In this document: in pieces, positions 20,528 to 31,993 of the stretch
Numbering within the stretch: position 1 is the stretch's first letter
How the letters are laid out: the number at the start of each line of letters is the position of its first letter
Assembly: GCA_003427395.1 (NCBI GenBank)
Contig: BFEA01000105.1
Span: 2,056,997-2,089,604, forward strand
Length of the DNA: 32,608 nt
Direction: 5' to 3'
Source: Chara braunii
Taxonomy: Eukaryota; Streptophyta; Charophyceae; Charales; Characeae
The notes under the pieces: generated by a model
Told to the model about the DNA's origin: nothing
What the model saw: the letters and a program-made list of their open reading frames with translations, nothing else
The model's database searches: none
Program-made: the position numbers and the translations under genes

Positions 20528-21070
20528 CAGACACGTGGATATTCTCATTCAGGTGTCCCGGAGATGCTCACCATAGCTGTCACATTCTGGTAAAGTGACG
20601 ATGGCTCTAGTAGTGTTGTCTTCAACACTAGTGGTGAGAACGGAGAATGCCTTTGTAGAAGCAAAGTGTGGGCGAGATAGTGCAAGTTTGTTGTAGAGGA
20701 TATTTTTCACTACTAGGTGTCGGCTAATCCTGTTATCCAAGACGACAGCGGAAGAATTGACGTCAACATCACAGACACGAGGATACTCCTTGGACAGATT
20801 GCAGACACGTGGATATCCTCATTCAGGTGTCCAGGTGACGCTCACCATAGCTGTCACGCTCTGTCAAAAGTGACGCTGGTAAAGTGACGCTGCCTCTACT
20901 AGTGTTGTCATCAACATTAGAGGGAGAACGGAGAATGCCCTGGTGAAAGCAAAGTGAGGACTAAATAGTGCGAGATATAGGACGGTTTTCACCACTACGA
21001 GTTGGCTAATCCTGTTTTCCAAGGCGACAGCGGAAGGGTAGAAGTCAACAACACGCAGATACTCGAAGTG
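20528..21070 (-). repeat. Tandem duplication, period 274 bp
   Basis: CAGACACGTGGATAT, followed by CTCATTCAGGTGTCC, starts at 20528 and 20802. The copies align to about 20775 and 21070 with moderate divergence; a short third trace is at 20771. Minus frames 20549-20740 and 20864-21118 read related peptides (P-H-F-A-x-T-K/R-A-F-S-V-L). Those copies differ in protein length and have no recognised domain, so I call it a repeat with possible old coding content. Confidence 0.88.
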
Positions 21071-21719
21071 TTGACTCGTGCACGATGGTAGGGCAGCTGG
21101 TAGGGTAATTATCATCAAACACGAAGTTGAATTTCAAAGGCCTAACAATTGCGTTCACCTCTTCACAGAAGAGTGAGCAAGTAGATCAGACAAAGTAGAA
21201 AGAAAAAGTTTCGAGGAGACTCTATGTCTAATTGGAAGAGAGGGGTGATAAGGCCAGGTGGCAGACAGCTGTGAATGGTTGCTAATCAAGACACACATAG
21301 AATTATAATCAAAGGATTATCGCGGTTTGATGAGGAAGGAGGGAAATCATCACCACGAATCGGGCTTTTTTATTACAATTCTTCAGCATTTGGGAAGAGT
21401 AAGGTGGTCGTGGGCCAGGGAGGAAAGAAAGCACATGGTAAGATCGGACGACTCCCTTTCTTACGGACACCGAGTAACTTCGACAAGCTAACTTGGAGAG
21501 CGGTGGTCATCAACACGTAAGTTCATTAGTTTCTTCATTATCTCCAATCCACCTTCCGATTGTCCCCTCAACAGAGGAACCCACCTGTCTGCTTTTCCTG
21601 AACAAGCGGAAGATCATAAACTTTATTTGCTGGGAGATTTACTTGAAAGGCCACGAATAAACAAAAAGGAGAACAAAGTTGAATGATAATTACATAAATT
21701 ATTAGGGGCAATCTTCTCT
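21071..21719. other. Unassigned sequence before the LINE
   Basis: An 81-codon plus frame at 21275-21520 ends at AACACGTAAGTT, which looks like a 5' splice site. I recognise nothing in it. The LINE 5' boundary may lie within this stretch. Confidence 0.35.
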
Positions 21720-22061
21720 CATTAAAGGCTGCTCCTCTTCATACGCCGACTTTAGTCCCTTGCTCCCAGCGTTATTCTCCTCGTCCCACTCATTATCTGT
21801 TGTCTTGATTGCTTTTCATTTTAAATTCACAGTTATTCATCTTACCTTACTCTTCCTTTCCCTTCTCCATTACCAGCCTCTATCTCTCCTCATTTATTCT
21901 CTGCTGACTTGTCAACTGACCACCTCTTATCTCCTTCCCCCTGTTTTCAATAATAACCTCTAAACTTTGTCCACTCGCTCTATGAGGACTTGCTTCTGAC
22001 CATTATCAACCAAGGAAGTCAGGAGCGAACAATCAAGAATACAGAAAAGCTCAACCCAGAA

Positions 22062-24071
22062 ATGAATATGGCCTCATTATCATCCTTGTCTTCGAAGAGA
22101 ATGGGGGGAAAGAAATCCCTCCTATTCTATCAGGGTGCGATGCGTCACGCTGCCATAAGGCAATTGGGTTCGTCACCATACAGCAGACCCCTGTCCTCGT
22201 CAATACCATCAACAAATCAGCAGAAGAAAGCATTCTCATCAGAGGACAGGGAACAGAGGTCAAAAACTGCTTGGGCCCAAGTTGACCAGATGGAAACCTG
22301 TCCTATGGATACAAACATAGGAGACAAGGGAAAAGTGGAGGAAGCACAGGAGAAAAACGATACACAGAACCCATCGATCTCACATTCCAAAACAGAAGAA
22401 AAATACACAGTACTAAGGATAACTGGGAGTGAGAATGCAGGATTCGAAGATCAGGAAATGCTCACGGAGGAAGAAAGAGCAGAACAGGATCACCTCAAGG
22501 CAAACCATAATCCTACAAAAGGGAAAGAACAACGTGAGTCAGAAAATACAGGCAAAAAGGAAAATGCTTCCCCCTCGCCCTCCTCCTCCTCTGGAACAGC
22601 CTCCACATCCTCATCCTCCCCCTCATGGGCGCAGAGACTTAGACACACAATGAATGAAAAGACTCTCAATATCTCGAGACCAGCGATTGATCCATCGGGC
22701 ACACCGTCAGAGGACTTGGAAATCCCTATGAGGAATCTCTCCTCTGCAAGGGCTTACTTCCTTTCTCTTTTCCTGATCTCTTCAGAACAGAAAGTGGTGG
22801 AAGAGGGGGGGAGGAAGACTCTAATGAAGTCCTATCCAGTGGAAAAGCTGTCAAGAAGAGATGAAATTTATACAAGACATGCAAATAATTGGATATTTTA
22901 TGGCAATTCAGCCTATAGGTCCACCAATGACAAGATCAAGTGGATCTGTAAAAGATTGCAATCAATGAAAGGAAGTGAGGAGGCGGTATCGGAATTTTTT
23001 CTCATTCAACCAGTGTCATCGACGGTGTTTACAATTATTTGTCTTTTTTAAGAAGACAAAAAACAAATTGATGGATGGAGAAAACTCTTCTGGGAAAATG
23101 CACAAGAAAGCTCACAGGTAAGAATTTATTCGTGGCTTCCTAGGAAAGCGTCTCCGGAAGAAAGAAGAATTTATTCGTGGCTTCCTAGGAAAACGTCTCC
23201 GGAAGAAAGAAGAGAACAGCTGATGAAAGACCATTACTGGGTAGAGTTTCGTCATATTCCGATTGAGGTTCAAGCAACTTTCGTGAATGATTTCGGGCAG
23301 CTCTATAAGATTGTGGATTTCATCGATCCTTTACCCACTCATGTAGCAAAGCGTGATGATTATCTGATGTTGGTCATCGATCTGCAAAAAGACCAACTGT
23401 TCTCAATGGATGACATCATCCCATACAGGATGGGAGGTCGTATCTACCAAATTCACACAGCTCATAAATTTTGTCCGTGGTGTTTTAAATGCAGAGCATA
23501 TGGTCACATTAGTATGGAGTTTGCATGCCCACTACATCCTCAACATGCACATCTGCCAGACCAAAAACTGAGAAAGGATCCACAGAGGCCCCACAGATGG
23601 ATCCCTACTACGACGGGTCATGAGGGGTGGGTCTATAGCGATGAACTATCACTAAACGGATCGCCAATCGGATGGTTCTGGGAAGGCAGAGGGGATCACC
23701 GTAAAACTCCCAGACCACCTTCAGAATGGATACCATCCCAACAGCTTCACTTCCAGAATCAGCAGAGTCCGATGAATCATCAAAACGGATACCCCCCTCC
23801 TCAACCCAATCAACAGCAACAAAACAAAAATATTCCCAGAAAGAACTCCACTCAAATCGAGAACCCACACGGTACGCAAGGACGGCAAGGGGGACAAGGG
23901 GTTCAGGGAGGGGCACAAGAGATTCAAAGGTCACAGGTCTCTCAAGGGGCGGGTTCCTCTAGTCAGGACAGGTCAGCACAACAAATGACACCAGAGATAA
24001 CGGTCGTAGACCATTGGGACCATCAGCGGAACACTACCTCCCGAATCAAGTTCAGAATAATCAGGCCTTAG
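22062..24071 (+). pseudogene. LINE ORF1: DUF4283-like region and CCHC zinc knuckle
   Basis: The first in-frame ATGs are at 22062 and 22068; frame 3 is open upstream but starts without ATG. The N-terminal third is charged and Ser/Pro-rich. The centre (about 22850-23470) has a W-I-F-Y-G motif, then Y-W-V-E-F-R-H-I-P and a D-x-R-M-G-like stretch, resembling the DUF4283 RNA-binding region of plant LINE ORF1. A zinc knuckle follows (C-F-K-C-x4-H, last Cys after six rather than four residues; about 23480-23530), then a Gln/Gly-rich tail. A TAA at 23049 breaks the frame. Near 23950-24000 the better reading shifts to frame 2, so the tail to 24071 is probably off-frame. In family members this protein binds the element's RNA. 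Confidence 0.75.
23121..23210 (+). repeat. In-frame 45-bp tandem duplication in ORF1
   Basis: AGAATTTATTCGTGGCTTCC begins at 23121 and 23166. The copies differ at one base, and 45 bases equal 15 codons (R-I-Y-S-W-L-P-R-K-A/T-S-P-E-E-R twice). It lies just upstream of the DUF4283-like core. Confidence 0.95.
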
Positions 24072-24093
24072 AATGGAGGATAGTCAAATCTAA

Positions 24094-26691
24094 AAACGAC
24101 CTCAGTTGCAGTCTCAGGAACAGTCATCACATACTGTTGCTCACCTCAATCTGATGGATCTTAGACATCAAGGGGATCAGTTGCCTCTCTCATCACAGTC
24201 ACAGATACAGGAGCCACACACCGCTACACATTCCAGCCACAACAATCTCAGTCAGCAGGTGGATCAAGTACCCCTCTCATCTACCTCTCGGTTACAACCC
24301 CAGCAGACTCCTCAGTTAACGTTCGATTCTCAGGTGACCCTGTCTCCTCAGTCACTCCAACCACAACAACATCAGCAGGAGAATCTATCTGGGAATAAAC
24401 AACAGGAACACCTGTTTCAGTCACAATGCCAACTCGATTTCCAGACTCAGGCTGTTCTTCCGCGGAAGGAACAGTCAGATTCCCGAGAACCAAGAGAGAC
24501 AATGTCTCCCTTGTCAACAGAAATATCGCTAATGGAAGTTGATCCATTCCAAGAAGCCTTCTCTACGGATTACATGGATGTCGAAGAAGCCCCGGTGAAA
24601 GCTGTTTCGTTGTCTACAATGGGGGATCTGGGGGGTGAACAGGAATCAATACTTAAGTTAACACAAGGAGTGTATAATGTCTCAGAATGGGTTCTGAGTA
24701 ATCTTAAATTTAAATACCCCCATACGGATGAAGAGGCCTGGATCCCTATAGAAGAGCAGATTAGATATTGGTTATTCGAAAGCGACAGCCTGAAAACTGC
24801 CCTTCAGTTCGGCCTTCCTTCGGAAGACATCAGGACGACAGTCAACAACAGATTATTCCATATTGTTTGTGCTAAACTCCAAATCCCCTCACAAGATTCT
24901 GCGATACTCCTCAACAACAGCGAGGACTCAGAACACAAGGAAGCGGTCAAGGCGAGTGAAAAAGAAGACGTAAAGGAGAACGGGGGCCTTCAAAGGGTGA
25001 TAAGAACAAGGAGACTGAAAGTATTGGCTAGAAAAAATGTCATGTATAAAAAAGAAAAGACAATTCAGTCTGGAACGGCTATTGGCAAACTCCAACCCTC
25101 ATCATCAGATTCTGATACACTCCCTAACAACAGTCGGGGGTTAGAACAGAGAGAGCAGAAGAAAGTCAGGAAAAAATATGAAAACTCTCTCCGAAGGACC
25201 GGATCAGATAGACTGAAAATGTTGATAAGAAAAAAAGTCATGGAAAAAAAAAAGGGAGACAAAAAACAAACTGATAATAAACGATTACAGAATCAGAGGA
25301 AAGGAAGGGGCTCCTGCATTAGCCACAGGTTACATCACATGGTAATTTCTCTGTGTCAGACAAAAGATTTCAAAAAGGAAAAAAAAAAAAGATTGCCTAT
25401 ATTGCCAAGTCTGAACAAGCCCAATCACGTCAATAAGGACAAAAGTAAAACAACAGAAATAATTTTGAACACATTTAAATCTTTTTACTCTTTCTCTCCA
25501 ACCTATGAGAAGGGTGTGCCTCATGACCCGGTTCCCACCAAGGAAACAGACCACATCTCTGAGAATTCGCATACGCTAAGCACCAATAGCAAGAACCATG
25601 ACTCAGAAAAAACAGTCATCCCCTACAAAGTGAGGGAATCCCATCACAGTGATAATGAGGAGAACGCGACTATCTCGATAGTACGTACACTCGAATGTAA
25701 CTACCCATCTGTTTGGCTTAGTAGTCAAGAATCAAGCACCACAGGCGTTCCAGCAGGCTTACTTTTGTATCATGAGGATGGTTTGAAGCTTCTTCAGGAT
25801 GCAGGCGGTAGAGGCAGCAAAGATGTCTGTAATGAATCGGCCTCTATAAACAGTAATCAAGAATCAAGCTTCATTGGTACTACAGCAAGCCTATCTTCAT
25901 CTCACAGTGAAGGGTTGAGGTCCCTTAGGGATGCAGGTGGGAGGGATAGTAAAGTTAAGGTAGTTATATCAGAGATAACCGGGGAAAAAAAATTATGGGT
26001 AATAGCAGACGCCCACCATGAGAAAGTAAAAAGTACCTCTTCACTCATTGAGTGGGAAAGCGGGGATGAGCATCAACCATCAGATTCCCTTCAGGCAGTA
26101 CAATCATACTCACAGCACAATAACGCCATATCCACTCCTCCCTCCAGTGTAATCGACCTCACTAACGACACTATGGATGCTCAACAATCGGCGGATATCA
26201 CAGACACATTGCAGTCTAGATTGGTAGTATTAGCGGACAATACCAGCAAGAGACAAAAGCTCGGATCTATTTTAAAGGCTGAAATGAGTACTAAGTCCCT
26301 TTCTAAACCTGGAATTGTCATCATACCAGTCAGATTGAAGGAGAGATTATGGGAAGCAGGTCTGTCCTTGGTGGGAGACTCTCAATATGGAGGGGTCACA
26401 CTGCAAGGAACTTCATCACCCTTTATGCCCTTATCCAACCTCACTGGAAGGAAAACCGGGGAAACAATGATCAAAATAGATGTTGTAAAATATATCAAAG
26501 AATCTTTTCCACTAGGATGTTGGGCCACACTTACTCTTACACCAGAGGTTAGCAAGATTGTTGAAAGAGATGTATTCTTGAGATATAAGGCCAGCGATCC
26601 CACCAACCTAAAATGGTTGAGTCTGGAATCGTTTTTAGAGATCCAAGTGCTAAAAATAAAGGTCAGTCACTTCTGGTTAATACATACGTGA
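24094..26691 (+). CDS. Large Gln/Ser-rich frame between LINE ORF1 and ORF2
   Basis: Frame 1 is open for 866 codons with no stop, while ORF1 and ORF2 around it are broken. There is no ATG at the front (first Met near residue 30), so it was probably fused to ORF1 through frameshifts near 23950-24100. In order: a Q-rich first 130 residues (about 30 Gln); an acidic-hydrophobic part with W-V-L-S-N-L and Y-W-L-F; two diverged basic repeats (about 24880-25080 and 25080-25290) with R-R-L-K-V-L-A-R-K and R-L-K-M-L-I-R-K-K cores; a second repeat pair around D-A-G-G-R (about 25720-25950); a V-I-D-L-T motif at 26149-26163, matching a SUMO-interaction motif; and a folded-looking C-terminus. After about 26625, frame 3 is open to 26772 and may be the true end. 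No known domain recognised. It may be an ORF1 extension or a captured sequence. Confidence 0.6.
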   Translation, partial: KRPQLQSQEQSSHTVAHLNLMDLRHQGDQLPLSSQSQIQEPHTATHSSHNNLSQQVDQVPLSSTSRLQPQQTPQLTFDSQVTLSPQSLQPQQHQQENLSGNKQQEHLFQSQCQLDFQTQAVLPRKEQSDSREPRETMSPLSTEISLMEVDPFQEAFSTDYMDVEEAPVKAVSLSTMGDLGGEQESILKLTQGVYNVSEWVLSNLKFKYPHTDEEAWIPIEEQIRYWLFESDSLKTALQFGLPSEDIRTTVNNRLFHIVCAKLQIPSQDSAILLNNSEDSEHKEAVKASEKEDVKENGGLQRVIRTRRLKVLARKNVMYKKEKTIQSGTAIGKLQPSSSDSDTLPNNSRGLEQREQKKVRKKYENSLRRTGSDRLKMLIRKKVMEKKKGDKKQTDNKRLQNQRKGRGSCISHRLHHMVISLCQTKDFKKEKKKRLPILPSLNKPNHVNKDKSKTTEIILNTFKSFYSFSPTYEKGVPHDPVPTKETDHISENSHTLSTNSKNHDSEKTVIPYKVRESHHSDNEENATISIVRTLECNYPSVWLSSQESSTTGVPAGLLLYHEDGLKLLQDAGGRGSKDVCNESASINSNQESSFIGTTASLSSSHSEGLRSLRDAGGRDSKVKVVISEITGEKKLWVIADAHHEKVKSTSSLIEWESGDEHQPSDSLQAVQSYSQHNNAISTPPSSVIDLTNDTMDAQQSADITDTLQSRLVVLADNTSKRQKLGSILKAEMSTKSLSKPGIVIIPVRLKERLWEAGLSLVGDSQYGGVTLQGTSSPFMPLSNLTGRKTGETMIKIDVVKYIKESFPLGCWATLTLTPEVSKIVERDVFLRYKASDPTNLKWLSLESFLEIQVLKIKVSHFWLIHT

Positions 26692-26939
26692 TCCTGCTAC
26701 TTTTGAGGATCCTCCTACAAGGGATATTGGTACAAGGAGGGGTATTGGACACGGGGTCTTGGGAGAATCTGTAAACACCAACAGGTCACCAACTAGTCAC
26801 CAACTAGTACCCCCTCCACTACATTAGGATAATCATCAAACTCAAGGAACTTGTTACTTGAAGTGCTTTAATTTTTTTACCATTTTAGATGGGGGAGAAA
26901 AACCCAGTTGATTTGGTTTATAATAAAGACAAAAACTAG
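26692..26939. other. Spacer between LINE frames
   Basis: Contains TCACCAACTAG twice in tandem (about 26787-26808) and an AT-rich end. ORF2 becomes open at 26940, just after a TAG at 26937. Confidence 0.6.
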
Positions 26940-29900
26940 AAAACCATAAGGAGAAACGCAGACCTAGATCTGAGGTCATTGAATGTTAATGGCTTAGCTT
27001 CGGCCAAGAGCGCTAAGAGACAAGCCATATATGAACAAATTAAAGGAATAGATGGCAAAGATTGGCCAGATGTAATCTACATTCAAGAAACACATTTCCA
27101 AAACACAGACGCACATAACTTTGCCCATAAAGAAATCTGGCCATATACGTCATATAGAGCACATGCTCCCAAGCCTGGGAGTGCTGGAGTGGCTTTTTGG
27201 ATACCCCCTGAAACTAAATTAAAAGTTATAAAATGGAAGGCAGATTGTCAGGAGGGTAGATGAGTATATATACTGGTAATGATAGAGCAACAAATAGTTA
27301 GTATTCTAAATGTATATGGGCCCAATGAGCTGGGAGAGCGACAAACCTTTTTTACTAGTGTCCTCTCCCATCTCCCATCTGGTATCCCTGTGATTATCGC
27401 AGGGGATTTAAATGCAGTCCCAGATCGCAACCTAGACAGATGTAATCTCCCCTCCCCCTGCCCAGCGTACGTGGAAGTGGATGAATTCATCATATCTAGC
27501 CTCTGCCATACAACAAACCTGTTTGACTCCTTTAGGAGACTAAATCCGAATAACAAAACGTTCAGTTGCTTCAAGCGAAACCAATTAAGAAAAAGTACTA
27601 AATCCAGAATAGATCTAATCTTGGTATCTGAGGAACTACAGGGAGCACTGCAATTTGCCGGCATACTCCCTAGAACTTCCCTCCCAGGATTGGATCATGC
27701 CACATGCATGGTAGTACTCACACTCAACAGGAAACCCGATCAAGGGAGAGGATTCTACAGACTCAACACTTCACATCTCAAATTGGACAGATTCAAACAG
27801 TTCCTCAAGGAAGTTAGGGGATTCTGGAAAAATCAAAAGTCCCTTATCAATGATGATGTAATATAGTTCAACAACGGCCTAACCTTCTTAGGACGTAAAT
27901 GCAATGAATACTCTAAAGCTTTAGCTCAACAAAGACATCAAAATGAAGTACAGCTACACAAAAGAATTGAGGAACTTCAACAAGCCCAGAACCACCTTGA
28001 GAACCCAGACCAGCTAGAAACAATGTCCACTGAAATTCAAGACTTAGAAAATCAACTGCTGAGAAATATGGAATACAGATGGCAAGGAATGAGAATAAGG
28101 GCAAAATTAAGAAGAAATCAAATGGGCTATGGATGCAAGGTTTTTTGCATTGGCAAAATCTAATTCAGGAAGAAAACAATTGAAACCTTATCTAACCCCT
28201 TTAACACTTATGAACCTATGACTACTTCATCGGCAGCCTGTAACAAAATTGCAATGGATTTCTTCAAAAATCTATTCGCCTCAGGAACTGAAAATCTTCC
28301 CAACAATCAGTTCATAGAAGAAATTGAGGACTTCTTACAACCCATGACAAAATCCTTATCTGACTGCCAGAGGGAAGAAATCGATAAACCTATAAGAAAA
28401 GATGAGGTGTGGAAAACATTGATGTTAATGTAAGAAGAAAAAACTCATGGGATAGATGGTTTCTCCAAGGAATTCTGGGAATCTATGTGGGACACTATGT
28501 CACAAGATCTTATGGAATTCTATCAGGCAGTATGGAACACAAAAAATATGGGGGAATTTGTTAGTCAAGGTGTTCTAACTCTCTTATATAAGAAAGGAGA
28601 AAAAACAAATATTCGGAACTATCGTCCCATCATTTTGTTAACAGTAGTATACAAATTGGTAGCTAAGGTACTGGCGGATCCTTTGAATAAGGTAATATCT
28701 GATATTATTCATCCAACTCAAACAGGATTCATTTCAGGAAGAAACATACAAGATAATATTCTCTTGGTTAACGAACTCATCAAAATAACACGTCAATCAA
28801 AATACAACGCAGCAATTATCTTTATAGATTTTGAAAAAACGTATGATCACGTGGACTGGACTTTTCTATATAAATGCTTAGAAAAAATGAACTTTGGTCC
28901 CCGTTTTAGAAAATGGGTAAGAATCATGCATAGAAATGCAACAACTAGAATAATGGTGAATGGCAATTTGACCCCTCCTATCACGCTGGAAAGATCAGTC
29001 AGGCAAGGAAATCCTCTTGCGCCATTCTTATTTGTAATCATTATGGAGGCCCTGGCAGCAAATTTGAGACAAAATAAAGATATCAAAAAAATACAGATAA
29101 CATCGATTCCTGAAGAGGCAATCCCTATATGTTCCCTTTTTGCTGATGATCTCTCCCTCATGATGGAAGCATCTAAGGAAAACATGGATGCACTCCAGAA
29201 ACTTATGGACCAATTTTGTAAATTGTCAGATATGAAGATCAACTGAGGAAACAAGACTCTTGGTTGGTGGATCCACCATCAAGGCGTTCGACCGCCGGAA
29301 AAATGGTTGCCAAAAAAAACCTCAGTCAGAGTCTTGGGTATTAATCTATCAGCAGCAGGTAAACCTAATTCTAATAATGATGGCTTCCTATAGGTGGCAC
29401 TTGCTAAATTAGAAATTTGGAAAAACAAGCACACTTCTATTTTTGGACGTGCCCTAATTATTAATAATGTCATTCTGGGTTCTATTTGGTACAAATCAGC
29501 TATATGGGCCCTCGATAAGGCCTCAATTAGAGCATTCCATCAGTTCCTCAGGACCTTCCTATGGAGAGGGAATCACGACCTCAAAAATGTGATTAGTAGA
29601 GTCGCTTGGTCTTCAATCATTCAACCAAAATCAAGAAGAAGACTTGGTATAATAGACCCTACTCTCCAAGTAATGGCATTATCCATTCAATGGATCATCA
29701 GACTTCTCTTCAACCCACAAACCCCATGGTCTGTCTTGGCATGGGAACAAATCAAGAGATTGGCTCCTCCAACTAACGACCTTATTGATCCTCTGATGTG
29801 GTTGGAAAATCGATATTGGGCTCTTCCTAGGAGTAAAAAAGTAGAGGAAGAGGATGACCCTACAAATGACAGAGAAGAGGCCANAAGAGACCTAAGCAAA

Positions 29901-31477
29901 GACCCTTTCTGNCTATCCCTTATCAANACTTGGAGAAGACTACCNCCNCCAGATAAATCTCATCCCAAGAGGTGGGAGGAAGTTTGTCAACAACCCCTGT
30001 TCAACAACACATGGATAAGGGATAATCAAGGTGTCATGTTGAATTGTAATGAGTCACCTTGGAAAGCGTGGATGAAGAAAGGAATCGTTAGAGTCAAGAA
30101 CATCTGGAACAAATAACTAAAAGATTGGGTCAAAAGAGAAGAAATTCATGACTCACTCAGATATTGCCACCAAGTGGATCTAAATCTGGAAAAGATCATT
30201 GAGTTACTTCCCTTGGAATGGTTCTGTATCTTCAGAAAGGGTCCGGTTATTAAGACAAATGACTGGGTAGCCTTTATTGACAACAGTCTTCTCATAGGAA
30301 ATGTCTTAGAAGTTGAAGCTAATGGAGAAATTTTAACTTCACTTTTCATCCTGAAGGAAGAGAATCGAGTAGTTCCTCACCCAAAAGATGAAGTAAAATG
30401 GGTAAATATCAACCAAATTTTCAGAATCAGAATACTCCAAAAAGGAAAGGAGTGGATGGCATTCAGGCCTAATACTCTCATCTCACACCTAGCAATGGAC
30501 CCTGCATCTTGGAAGTGGGGATCTCTCCTCAAAGATAATAAGAACTATTCCAGATCACTTCACACCCTCTCGATCAAATCAACATACAGAATGCTGAGAC
30601 CGAATTCAACCTCAAGGATAAAGTCTCTAACAGATGGATGAGTCACCTTAACTTGGATCTTAACGACCTAAGACACATTAAGTGGTTTCGTAGTAAAAAT
30701 TGTAAACCAGCCAAGATTGCATCACTACAATGGCAGATAGAACACAGATGCCTTCTCACTAACGACTGGTTGATGGATAGAATGTCATAAGACAGGGTCA
30801 ACCAGGTCCAACCATGGTGCAAACTCTGCAAAAAAACTTACCCAAGTAGAGCGATACCGGAAACAATTGAGCATATATTTCTCCAATGTCCGGGTTCAAT
30901 CTGGCTCTGGAGATGGTGGGACAGAATCTGGAACAACCTAGAAACAAAGTCACAATGACCATGGGGTTGGAAGCCCCTCCTATTGGAAGAATGGAATACG
31001 GAAATCCTTGATGATTTTACCAACAATTTATTTACCCTTAGTAGAAGAGCAATCTTATGGGCCATTTGGAGAAGAAGATGCATCCTTGAGTGGGAAGGAG
31101 TCAGGTTAGATGGCCCGGAGTTCACCGAAACTATAAAAGAGCACATTCAGACAGGCATCCTACACCAATGGGAAACCATAAAAGAAAAAATTCAATTCTT
31201 GTCCAATAAAAAAGAAATCTCCCAGCAAATACAACAGTTCAACGAGATCTGGCTTGGAGGGAAACAAGGGGGAAAAATGGGGAGGGTGGACTGGAAAGAT
31301 GACACTGAGGATGAGGATGAACACATCAACAGAAACTACAGAATTGTGTTTGAGGATTGGTGTTCGATTGATCCCTCCATTCCCATGAGACCCCTATCAG
31401 AATTTCCTGATCTGTTCCCGCTTCCCCTCAGTGCACTGGTTCCTGTCTCTTGGTTTGGAATTGGTGATGATAGGTGA
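26940..31477 (+). pseudogene. LINE ORF2: APE endonuclease, reverse transcriptase, zinc motif
   Basis: Read in frame 3, with no ATG near the front. Endonuclease (about 26970-27740): L-N-V-N-G, Y-I-Q-E-T, N-V-Y-G-P-N, A-G-D-L-N, S-R-I-D and L-D-H. RT (about 28480-29250): N-Y-R-P-I, I-D-F-E-K-T-Y-D (Thr where Ala is near-invariant), R-Q-G-N-P-L and F-A-D-D at 29139-29150. C-terminal C-x2-C ... H-x4-C near 30815-30888, as in plant zf-RVT. Stops: TGA 27261, TAG 27864, TAA 28431, TGA 29244, TAG 29391, TAA 30114, TAA 30788, TGA 30956. Frame changes: about 28110 and 28190 (compensating, frame 1 between) and about 30628 (frame 2 to the end). Five N lie at 29884-29948. An intact protein would nick target DNA and copy the RNA in place. 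Confidence 0.9.
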
Positions 31478-31658
31478 CCAAATTAATTAAATCCTTAAAC
31501 TGAATACTTGATAGAAGTTGCTGGCTGAGCTCTCATAGTGAATGATCCAACGCCACTAGTAGTCAATACCAGTCCCTAACTGTTTTTTCTGGCGCTCTTT
31601 TAATGAGGGTGAAGAGGCATAGGTGGCTATGGAAGTTCCCAAAGCTCACAAATCAGTC

Positions 31659-31771
31659 GACATCATCATTCTCATCATCATCATCATCTTTTTCATCACT
31701 ACATCGTCATCATATTCAGCATCATTATTCAGTATCACCATCATCATCATCATCAACATCACCATCATGTC
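31659..31771 (+). repeat. (ATC)n tract
   Basis: Interrupted ATC/CATC repeats after ORF2, of the same kind as 14517-15430. It may be part of the LINE 3' region. Confidence 0.85.
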
Positions 31772-31798
31772 GTATCAAAGAATCAGTAGTTTTAAAAG

Positions 31799-31993
31799 AG
31801 GGACGCTGGGCCCGGTTCCCAGCATGTGCTGCACCACTATCTCTACCGTAACATTATTCTTCCATTGTAATTCGAGGGACGCTGGACCCGTTTTCCAGCA
31901 GGTGCAGCTCCCTACCAATAGAATGGAGCCCCCAAGTAGTCAGGTAGGAGTGTATGCTCTTACCATCACTCCTATCTGATAGCACGGGATTTA

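Larger units (their letters stand above)
21720..31798 (+). mobile_element. L1-type LINE, unusually long (about 10 kb), decayed
   Basis: A pyrimidine-rich leader (about 21720-22061) precedes ORF1 with a zinc knuckle, a large extra open frame, a 248-base spacer, and ORF2 with APE-type endonuclease, non-LTR RT and a C-terminal Cys/His motif. That order is diagnostic of plant L1 elements. Plant L1s are usually 6-8 kb; the excess here is the 2.6-kb frame between zinc knuckle and ORF2. Start and end are approximate. No private A tail is seen before the family A insertion at 31799, so the 3' end may lie beyond it. Confidence 0.85.

Noticed and set aside
27261-30958. Alternative genetic code (TAA/TAG as Gln, TGA as Trp)
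   Set aside because: Stops are rare beside ordinary CAA, CAG and TGG codons, and the copies also have frameshifts, so decay explains them better.
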